Source of the DNA: Amphibacillus indicireducens
Lineage (GTDB): Bacteria > Bacillota > Bacilli > Bacillales > Amphibacillaceae
Reading direction: 5' to 3'
Length of the DNA stretch: 32,508 nucleotides
Assembly: GCF_039539605.1 (NCBI RefSeq)
Contig: NZ_BAABDL010000115.1
Location: 1 to 32,508, forward strand
The translations under genes were made by a program, and so were the position numbers. Of the stretch, positions 10,301 to 16,600 are shown in pieces; position 1 is the first letter of the stretch; each line of letters starts with the position of its first letter. Under the pieces are notes generated by a model, which saw nothing but the letters and a program-made list of their open reading frames with translations, ran no database searches and was not told the DNA's origin.

Positions 10301-10890
10301 CTCGAATCCTCCCAAGTGTTGCCAGAAATTGTTCCAAATGTTTCTCGGAAGACGTCATAACGCCCGTCTTTTTGCATGCTCCGTTCAATTTCAGCAATCC
10401 ACGGAATCGCTCCACAAAATCCTTGCATTTCGTTAAACACTTTATTAAGCACTTTCACAATCGAATCTTTATTCGCCATCGAATCAGACTCACTCTTTGC
10501 ATCAATATCAAACAGGATCACATCAGTTGTGATTTCACTTACTTTTTTGAAGTCTTCCAAAATCTTTGGATCGTTGATTTTTTCCTCAAAAAAATCAATT
10601 GCATACTTGTCCCCAACTTTTCGATTTTCAACTAAGTAGGATAAAATTTTTAAAAAATGGGACTTACCCGAACCAAAAAAGCCAGAAATCCAGACACCAA
10701 TTTCATCTGTATTCGTCTCAATACCTTTGCAATAAGCAGCAAAAAATTCACCAATATGTTTATGTAGTTCATCTGTTACAACGTACTCTTCTAACTCCTG
10801 ATAAATATTCGCATCAACGTCTTGTCCAACTTTGACAACACCCTTTATTTCACGGTTAATTGAACGTTTAAACATCTTTGCAATTTGCAT
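7339..10890 (-). CDS. brxC: BREX P-loop ATPase BrxC (PglY)
   Basis: An 1183-residue ATP-binding protein of the BrxC/PglY family, the large ATPase of BREX. The Walker A motif is GFFGSGKSH at residues 70-78, and a Walker B-like stretch (HIAFFIDEVGQYIGD) occurs near residue 265. The C-terminal half is rich in charged helices, consistent with coiled coils. A very strong ribosome site (AGGGAGGG) stands just before the ATG. It follows brxB after 12 bases, as in canonical brxA-brxB-brxC operons. The length is normal for the family, with no frameshift. Its mechanism in BREX is not fully established; ATP-driven assembly or DNA engagement is a reasonable expectation. Confidence 0.95.
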   Translation of the reverse strand: MQIAKMFKRSINREIKGVVKVGQDVDANIYQELEEYVVTDELHKHIGEFFAAYCKGIETNTDEIGVWISGFFGSGKSHFLKILSYLVENRKVGDKYAIDFFEEKINDPKILEDFKKVSEITTDVILFDIDAKSESDSMANKDSIVKVLNKVFNEMQGFCGAIPWIAEIERSMQKDGRYDVFRETFGTISGNTWEDSREDFYYEEDAIIEALSKSTQMSEEAARNWFERAEQDYTISIERFVKRVKEYLDSKGKDHHIAFFIDEVGQYIGDNSHAMLNLQTIVHEFGRQCQGRAWIAVTSQEDIDSVLTVKGNDFSKIQGRFDTKLSLSSAYVDEVIKKRILVKNEHGSQTLGEVYRQNQSILQSILTFTEKSAEMKQYRDEQDFIDVYPFIPYQFNLLQKVFAGVRIHGASGRHLAEGERSLLSAFQESAIRFSAESEGKLVPFSAFYETIETFLEHSIRGVMIHAENNDKLDGFDVEVLKVLFLIKYVKELPANLDNLATLMIDHLDVDIIDLKKRIEKSLVRLVGQTLIQKDGDQYTFLTNDEQDVNREIKHMQIESTEVVQKIGEDIFDGIYRDRKYRYSAKYNFDFNAFIDDRPVRTQSSDIGIRILTPYADASMNYNEYELKMMSARENNVIVKLPADTSYLDEMEEILKIQAYMKVKSGTSVTQVIEDIKVKKAREVTERRERVTTFVKEALKHAEIYVNSQMLEIQKKNPVDRINDAFRMLIKALYHKLDQIKPSIDTANDLTEILTSSTQLTMDSESEENYLAIKEVDNYVTRLTNRNQNLSVKSMTTYFANLPYGWIELDTTGILLQLFKAQEIKLILNSSQLELNDPNLINYLTKRDYVDRVIVRKRERISEVLLKNVRDLTKEMFGISASPQDEDGLKDQFNDFLNNEKSRLIELLANYRHQYYPGEDILKNGKALIDDILTINDTSTYFKKLRELRHDLIDYATEVKQIKGFFENQQPIYDEARKRLEIFDQNRTYITDQKMKATVASMESIMNQAEPYSRIQELPSLNQTFDDQFIEIIESECAPVRKAIKNDLAEVNKEMEANQEWKEVFSGTFRARFQTLLDRLERVNSIYEAIAIEVESDRLKVRCIQEMYQYRPDPIEPGKGDDTGEKTPPRPSVVKERKIKTMSKNAVIKGSKTFHSKQDIDQFVEELRQQLLAELDEDTTINLV

Positions 10891-10902
10891 CTTGTTCCCT
10901 CC

Positions 10903-11484
10903 CTAATATTCTACTAATTGAAATGCACGATAGTAATTATCATCTTTTATTGCACCGAACAAACGTAACTCTTGCCCATCGTAACGCCCGGGGAAAAACA
11001 TCACAACAGGGAGTTGCCTAACTGCTTTAAACAAATTATTTAAAATCACATGAGAGCGAATAATCGGAAATGCCTTCCCTACTCCCGTCATAAAAATGAT
11101 AGCATTGTCTTCGATGCGATCGGCAATATATTTAATCATCAGATCATTATTTAATGTCAGCCTCAGTGACTTCTTCGTTGCATTCAAGACAAATTCACTA
11201 TCTCTTTTTTTTTCCATGACAAAGTTTTTTTCTAAATAACCCTTATCATCAAGTATTTCTAAAACCATCTCATACAAATCAAATTCAATAATTTTTTGGT
11301 TAGATAAATCATGATTGACTTGTTCTTTAAGATACTTAACATGGTCTCTTACAAGCATTTCATATTCAGGCTCGTAATCAAAAATATGATAGCCCACCTC
11401 ATTTCCTAATCCTCTATTTTCTCTAAAAGATGGGTTTGTTATTTTAGGCAAAATTTGATCTAGCCGCTCATTGATTGTCTTCAC
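10903..11484 (-). CDS. brxB: BREX protein BrxB (DUF1788 family)
   Basis: A 193-residue protein recognised as BrxB (DUF1788) by its size, its place between brxA and brxC, and segments such as the ILNNLFKAVRQLPVVMFFPG region followed by YDGQELRLFG near the C-terminus. It starts at a GTG preceded by GGAGG at about 9 bases. Three bases separate it from brxA and 12 from brxC, so translation is probably coupled. No enzymatic motif is visible. The family is essential in several studied BREX systems, but its function is undefined. Confidence 0.9.
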   Translation of the reverse strand: MKTINERLDQILPKITNPSFRENRGLGNEVGYHIFDYEPEYEMLVRDHVKYLKEQVNHDLSNQKIIEFDLYEMVLEILDDKGYLEKNFVMEKKRDSEFVLNATKKSLRLTLNNDLMIKYIADRIEDNAIIFMTGVGKAFPIIRSHVILNNLFKAVRQLPVVMFFPGRYDGQELRLFGAIKDDNYYRAFQLVEY

Positions 11485-11487
11485 TTT

Positions 11488-12093
11488 TTATTCGCCTCCA
11501 ATCATAGCGTGTATAAATTTTTCATCACCAAGATTCACAATATGATCAATCACATCAGGATTAATGACCGGAACATCAAGTTCACGATCACCTTTTTGAT
11601 TTTTCATTAAACCCGCTTCAAAAAGAATTCGAATATAAACTTGTTGTAATTTATAAAACGTGTAATCAACCCATTTAGCAACGCTCTTACTTTGTTGGCG
11701 CTTCGATTCAAAATATGTATAAAAATCACGGTCAGTAATAACCATCTCCTGGTAGGTCAGCTTGTCTCGAAACACTTCATTCATAAACTCAAAAAACAAG
11801 CGATCTGTCTTCAAAATCGCATAGAGAACAATCACTTTACTTGTTTCAACATCACCGTTTGTCATTTTTTTCATTAAAAACGCATCCAATACTGCTAATC
11901 TTTTTAAAATTGTTGACGCAACTTCTTTTTTTCGAGCTTCAGAATTTATCTGTAGAATATTTTCAATCAGTACTTTTTCTTTTATTTCAACATCATTTAA
12001 TCCTTGTAAAATAAGCTCTGCAAGGCTTTTCGTTTCATTATAAAAATAAGGTCTTGATTTAATTGTCGACCGATACTTTAGTTGTTTTTCCAA
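11488..12093 (-). CDS. brxA: BREX protein BrxA (DUF1819 family)
   Basis: A 201-residue protein matching BrxA (DUF1819), a small helical protein reported to bind DNA and usually the first gene of type 1 BREX operons, as here. Characteristic parts are the N-terminal YRSTIKSRPYFYNETKSLA and the C-terminal GDRELDVPVINPDVIDHI. The start is a TTG at 12093 with only a weak upstream GGGATTGAG ribosome site, suggesting modest expression of the first gene. No other in-frame start looks better. It is followed by brxB after 3 bases. Confidence 0.9.
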   Translation of the reverse strand: MEKQLKYRSTIKSRPYFYNETKSLAELILQGLNDVEIKEKVLIENILQINSEARKKEVASTILKRLAVLDAFLMKKMTNGDVETSKVIVLYAILKTDRLFFEFMNEVFRDKLTYQEMVITDRDFYTYFESKRQQSKSVAKWVDYTFYKLQQVYIRILFEAGLMKNQKGDRELDVPVINPDVIDHIVNLGDEKFIHAMIGGE

Positions 12094-12164
12094 AATTACT
12101 CAATCCCTTGGTCCAAAATTTAATCATTCCCTTTTATTTTAACATTCGACTATAGGTAATGGAA

Positions 12165-12192
12165 GGATTAATCGATAATTTGTAGTGGTCAA
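12165..12192 (-). promoter_or_regulatory. Weak candidate promoter of the BREX operon
   Basis: On the minus strand TTGACC (12192-12187) is followed after 16 bases by TAATCC (12170-12165), about 70 bases upstream of brxA. The -35 is good but the -10 is poor. A terminator for the preceding gene lies upstream at 12241-12301, so the BREX genes need a promoter in this gap. No other convincing pair was found by eye. Confidence 0.25.
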
Positions 12193-12240
12193 GCTTTATT
12201 AAATACGACATTTTATTTAATGGGGTAAATTATTGGTATA

Positions 12241-12301
12241 AAAAAATACTCCGTTTTAGATAGCATATACTGCTCATCCAAAACGGAGTATGTCACTTTT
12301 T
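12241..12301 (-). terminator. Factor-independent terminator of the coiled-coil gene
   Basis: A perfect 12-bp inverted repeat (ATACTCCGTTTT at 12246-12257 and AAAACGGAGTAT at 12280-12291) has an A-run on its left, which is a U-run on the minus transcript. A T-run lies to the right as well, so it could act in both directions. It separates the coiled-coil gene from the BREX operon. Confidence 0.75.
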
Positions 12302-12316
12302 TTGAGAATTATAATG

Positions 12317-12706
12317 TTATGTTGCATTTTTTAAGACCATTACTTCAGCTTGGGTTTTCGATAAATTGCCAGCAAAGATTGTCATTTGTGTTTCCATTAC
12401 GTCAAGTTTATCGTGTACTTTGTCAAATTCTTGTTTTGTGTTTATTTCCATATTATCAAAACGTGCCTCGAGAGAATCCAATCTACCACCCAAGCGTTCA
12501 TCTAAAGAATCGATTTTACCAGTTAAACGCTCATCTAGAGAGTCAATTTTACCATTCAAATCCTCACCTAGAGAGTTGATTTTACCATTCAAGCGTTCAT
12601 CTAAAGAGTCAATTTTTCCGTTCAAGCGCTCATCTAGTTGGGTAACGTGTTGAGCTAATTCATTAACTGCTAAGAATACTGCTTCCAATGATATTTCTTC
12701 CTTCAT
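12317..12706 (-). CDS. Small coiled-coil protein with 11-residue repeats
   Basis: A 129-residue soluble protein of unknown function. I place the start at 12706 because AAAGGAGG lies 7 bases upstream, whereas the ATG at 12724 overlaps that ribosome site. After a short N-terminal part (MKEEISLEAVFLAVNELAQ), five tandem 11-residue units of the type LDERLNGKIDS occupy residues 24-78. A looser continuation (LEARFDNMEIN) and a second helical stretch follow. An 11-residue period is typical of hendecad coiled coils, so an elongated oligomer is likely. No membrane segment or enzyme motif is present. Similar proteins often occur around prophages and mobile DNA, but I cannot assign a role. It has its own terminator, so it is not part of the BREX operon. 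Confidence 0.75.
   Translation of the reverse strand: MKEEISLEAVFLAVNELAQHVTQLDERLNGKIDSLDERLNGKINSLGEDLNGKIDSLDERLTGKIDSLDERLGGRLDSLEARFDNMEINTKQEFDKVHDKLDVMETQMTIFAGNLSKTQAEVMVLKNAT
12473..12637. repeat. Five tandem 33-bp repeats inside the coiled-coil gene
   Basis: The segment coding for residues 24-78 consists of five imperfect 33-bp units, each giving an 11-residue LDERLxGKIDS-like block. Differences between units are mostly single substitutions, so the tract looks like a coding minisatellite that could gain or lose units without shifting the frame. Confidence 0.8.
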
Positions 12707-12724
12707 TTTTATGCCTCCTTTCAT

Positions 12725-13042
12725 ATTAGATACTTCTATCTTTGATTTAATCTTAACAGAGTTTTGTTAATTCGTCTATATGAAAGGACCCTCAAAACCC
12801 TTTAATAGCAAAGGTTATAATGGTATTTCAGAGTATTTTTTTAGCTTGTTTTAGTGGGTTAGATAGTAATTTTGTGAATTCTTGTGGTTTTTATTGCTTG
12901 AAAAAAAATTTGATTTGCATACTTTCTTTACAGCGATCATAAGATTGAATTAGCGAATTAAATTATTAATAATAGCTGAGAATTATATGCACCAAATACA
13001 TCACAAAGCAATAATTATCGATGATATTACCGTCCAAAGGCC
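12725..13042. other. AT-rich spacer with no gene seen
   Basis: About 320 bases without a supported ORF, RNA gene or clear inverted repeat. It must carry the promoter of the coiled-coil gene, but I could not identify a convincing -35/-10 pair. Some isolated TATAAT-like hexamers occur, as expected for such AT-rich DNA. Confidence 0.5.
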
Positions 13043-13071
13043 TTGATTCATTTTGGGATGTTTGCTATAAT
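13043..13071 (+). promoter_or_regulatory. Strong sigma-A promoter of the candidate antitoxin RNA
   Basis: TTGATT (13043-13048), a 17-base spacer and a perfect TATAAT (13066-13071) preceded by TGC, so an extended -10. Initiation is expected near 13078. No ORF with a ribosome site follows, and a terminator lies about 150 bases downstream, which points to a small RNA. Confidence 0.7.
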
Positions 13072-13082
13072 TTAGTTAGGAA

Positions 13083-13124
13083 TAAAAAAGAGAGACAGTG
13101 ACTGAGCGAACAGCCACGTCTCTT
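13083..13124 (-). terminator. Terminator of the candidate toxin mRNA
   Basis: An inverted repeat with arms at 13091-13104 and 13111-13123 (outer AGAGAC/GTCTCT, inner GTG.CTG/CAG.CAC, loop AGCGAA) has an A-run on its left, giving a U-run for minus-strand transcripts. It lies about 110 bases after the peptide stop, so the mRNA has a long 3' UTR. Confidence 0.65.
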
Positions 13125-13200
13125 GAGAACAATAAGCGAAGTTTTTTCGCTCAACCTTACTTGGTTTATTTTTAAAAGAGGTTTAATCCTCAATATCTTT

Positions 13201-13235
13201 AACCGTTCAGATTGGGGTCTGGACGGTTGTTTTAT
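13201..13235 (+). terminator. Terminator of the candidate antitoxin RNA
   Basis: A 10-bp stem (AACCGTTCAG at 13201-13210 pairing with CTGGACGGTT at 13219-13228, one G-U pair) is followed by GTTTTATTT on the + strand. It ends right at the stop codon of the convergent peptide gene. Confidence 0.65.
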
Positions 13236-13390
13236 TTGCGAAACATTTTCGCGAACTCTACAATTGCCGTAACGATTTCCTTAGATAAATCAATGATACT
13301 CTTGATTAAGTCTAAGATAGTTTTCATGCAGCCTAATAAAGCTACTATAAAAACTATTATCGCTATTAGCAAAGTTGTATCAAACAACAC
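13232..13390 (-). CDS. Candidate type I toxin: short membrane/amphipathic peptide
   Basis: A 52-residue peptide. A GTG at 13390 and a TTG at 13387 are both possible starts after AGGGAG (13399-13394); the TTG has the better spacing of 6 bases. Residues 4-21 (DTTLLIAIIVFIVALLGC) form a hydrophobic segment long enough to cross the membrane. The rest (about 22-52, KTILDLIKSIIDLSKEIV and onwards) is a strongly amphipathic cationic helix ending in FRK, reminiscent of delta-toxin-like peptides. It is not the standard Fst or Hol_Tox sequence as I know them. The gene is opposed by an RNA with its own promoter and terminator. This is typical of type I toxins that damage membranes when the antisense RNA is lost, but no homologue was checked. 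Confidence 0.45.
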   Translation of the reverse strand: MLFDTTLLIAIIVFIVALLGCMKTILDLIKSIIDLSKEIVTAIVEFAKMFRK

Positions 13391-13445
13391 GCTCTCCCTG
13401 CTTCACGAATAAGAGAGCCTTTGTTAGGAACTGTATTTCTTTCAT
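13380..13445 (-). CDS. Possible leader ORF coupled to the toxin start
   Basis: A 21-codon frame (MKEIQFLTKALLFVKQGERV..) whose TGA overlaps the GTG/TTG start of the candidate toxin. Its own ATG overlaps the TGA of a still shorter frame (MMPME, from 13459) that lies next to AAGGGG, in an ATGA arrangement. The chain could couple toxin translation to leader translation, as mok does for hok. It may instead be chance, since the frames are short. Confidence 0.25.
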   Translation of the reverse strand: MKEIQFLTKALLFVKQGERVV

Positions 13446-13520
13446 TCCATTGGCATCATCCCCTTCGTTTCAGAAGTTAAGGTTGAGCGATCGTCCTTAG
13501 CCTATTATTCTCTTAACCTA

Positions 13521-13526
13521 ATTATA
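13521..13526 (-). promoter_or_regulatory. -10 box of the candidate toxin promoter
   Basis: On the minus strand a perfect TATAAT lies about 131 bases before the peptide start; its upstream -35 is poor (TTATAC at 19 bases is the nearest). Initiation near 13514 would give a structured 5' UTR of about 125 bases. Confidence 0.35.
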
Positions 13527-13603
13527 TTAGATTTTAGCGAATAATGTATAAGAAAGAGGAAGTTAAGCCATTAATGTGAATGCTAAACTAAAGTCAATAA
13601 ATA

Positions 13604-16600
13604 GCCATAATTCCCCTATGAACTTTGATGTGATGTGATCTTATGGAAATACATTCAAGGTGTTGTAGGGCCATAATTCCCCTATGAACTTTGATGTGAT
13701 ATGATTTTGAGCTTCCTCTAATGTGCTTGCTTCCGCCATAATTCCCCTATGAACTTTGATGTGATATGATTGAAGATGATCTTGCAGGAAGATTATTAAA
13801 GCCATAATTCCCCTATGAACTTTGATGTGATATGATGTATCCCTTTAAGCATGCCAAGACACTTACGCCATAATTCCCCTATGAACTTTGATGTGATATG
13901 ATACTAGCGTTTACTGACGATGAGTTCTTTTTGCCATAATTCCCCTATGAACTTTGATGTGATATGATTAGTCCCATCTGCCATTATTCATCCACCCCCG
14001 CCATAATTCCCCTATGAACTTTGATGTGATATGATAACACCCTAGTCGAGATGGTTATTTAAACGGCCATAATTCCCCTATGAACTTTGATGTGATATGA
14101 TACTTCATAAACTTATAATTAGCCTGTTTAAGCCATAATTCCCCTATGAACTTTGATGTGATATGATCTCTCAACCGCCCTTGACATGGAACCTTTGGCC
14201 ATAATTCCCCTATGAACTTTGATGTGATATGATTAAAGTAGTTTGTCTTAGTCATTGATATAAGCCATAATTCCCCTATGAACTTTGATGTGATATGATG
14301 GTACGCTTTAAAACTGGATCATGGCGTACGCCATAATTCCCCTATGAACTTTGATGTGATATGATTTAGACAATTTTGCTAACGTTGAATGTCCTGCCAT
14401 AATTCCCCTATGAACTTTGATGTGATATGATAAGCTGAACGAGTACAGGAGTTGGAGGACGGCCATAATTCCCCTATGAACTTTGATGTGATATGATCGC
14501 TAAAAGTCGCACCTTGTCCGAAAATAGCCATAATTCCCCTATGAACTTTGATGTGATATGATCGAATTGAATAACGGTTCCATCCTCATGATGCCATAAT
14601 TCCCCTATGAACTTTGATGTGATATGATCATCCAGTCTGCGTTAAGGTCGCTCTGCGGGCCATAATTCCCCTATGAACTTTGATGTGATATGATCATCCA
14701 GTCTGCGTTAAGGTCGCTCTGCGGGCCATAATTCCCCTATGAACTTTGATGTGATATGATTCAGGGTTATAAGCAATAGCACCAGTTGATGCCATAATTC
14801 CCCTATGAACTTTGATGTGATATGATTAAAGACTTTAATTATCCAGCATTTAATGCGCCATAATTCCCCTATGAACTTTGATGTGATATGATTAACATTT
14901 TTTAATAAAGATGAGACAATTGGCCATAATTCCCCTATGAACTTTGATGTGATATGATGCAACTGTATACATTAACGCACTACGTTGAGCCATAATTCCC
15001 CTATGAACTTTGATGTGATATGATGCTTTCCTAGTGTTTTTGGCGGTAGATTTCGCCATAATTCCCCTATGAACTTTGATGTGATATGATGGATGAGGAC
15101 ATGATTAATCGCCTTGGCATGCCATAATTCCCCTATGAACTTTGATGTGATATGATACACTTAATAACAACTGCTGCTCCAGGAATGCCATAATTCCCCT
15201 ATGAACTTTGATGTGATATGATAGTAAATCAGATCTATTGGCTAATGCGAATGCCATAATTCCCCTATGAACTTTGATGTGATATGATGTAGCATGATAA
15301 GATTTTCCTGAACCGACAGCCATAATTCCCCTATGAACTTTGATGTGATATGATTTGCAAGAAACAGGTAGAGACGAGCTAAACGCCATAATTCCCCTAT
15401 GAACTTTGATGTGATATGATTAGCAATTTTGTGTTTTCATCCATTGCTAAGCCATAATTCCCCTATGAACTTTGATGTGATATGATCCTCTCAAGTGGCT
15501 CTATGAGTGAGTTATGGCCATAATTCCCCTATGAACTTTGATGTGATATGATATTACGTTGAATGGAACGAAAAGGCAGTAAGCCATAATTCCCCTATGA
15601 ACTTTGATGTGATATGATCTCTGATTTGTGACACCATTTGCATTGCGGCCATAATTCCCCTATGAACTTTGATGTGATATGATAACTCAAGGCGGCAAGA
15701 AACAGCCAGGATAGCCATAATTCCCCTATGAACTTTGATGTGATATGATTAAAAAAAGCATCTAACTACTGACTAGTTAGCCATAATTCCCCTATGAACT
15801 TTGATGTGATATGATCAAAATAGATATTATCAATCTTGCTCAACGCCATAATTCCCCTATGAACTTTGATGTGATATGATGTAGGTTGTTGTTGTTGATT
15901 TAACCTAGTTGCCATAATTCCCCTATGAACTTTGATGTGATATGATTTTCAAGAAATTCACTGGTACGCCCATCACGCCATAATTCCCCTATGAACTTTG
16001 ATGTGATATGATTCATGCAATTAGCTCAAGAAGGAATTAAGAGCCATAATTCCCCTATGAACTTTGATGTGATATGATTCTGCGCAATATGGTTGTCCTG
16101 TCGGATCAGCCATAATTCCCCTATGAACTTTGATGTGATATGATTTATGCTTAAGCTGACTCATTCGTTCATTCGCCATAATTCCCCTATGAACTTTGAT
16201 GTGATATGATTGTTTTTGGTTTAGTGTAATCATCAATCCTGCCATAATTCCCCTATGAACTTTGATGTGATATGATTGAATAACGGTTCATCTCTCTCTC
16301 ATGATGCCATAATTCCCCTATGAACTTTGATGTGATATGATTCATTAGGTTGCTTGTCCTCTTTTGGTTTGGCCATAATTCCCCTATGAACTTTGATGTG
16401 ATATGATGGAAGTTGTTTTAAACTCGACAACTGACGGGCCATAATTCCCCTATGAACTTTGATGTGATATGATAAAGCCAGTTTCCCAACTGGCTCAAAT
16501 TCTGCCATAATTCCCCTATGAACTTTGATGTGATATGATGAATAATTTTCTTTCTTTGTCGGTTTTCTGGCCATAATTCCCCTATGAACTTTGATGTGAT

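Larger units (their letters stand above)
13078..13235 (+). ncRNA. Candidate antisense antitoxin RNA
   Basis: A predicted RNA of about 158 bases, bounded by a strong promoter and a terminator, with no convincing ORF. It is fully complementary to the 3' part of the convergent toxin transcript, including the last bases of the peptide gene. Such a 3' overlap is the arrangement of the Bacillus type I pair txpA/RatA. It contains the hairpin 13091-13123 and a small hairpin AGCGAA/TTCGCT near 13134-13151. The assignment rests on layout and signals only. Confidence 0.5.

Noticed and set aside
13212..13412. A + strand frame of 66 codons opposite the candidate toxin
   Set aside because: It has no ribosome site, it runs across the terminator region of the antisense RNA, and its composition is that of an antisense shadow.
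15421..15450. Spacer 28 with TAGCAAT/ATTGCTA ends as a regulatory palindrome
   Set aside because: It is a single 30-base spacer; the inverted ends are probably a chance property of the protospacer.
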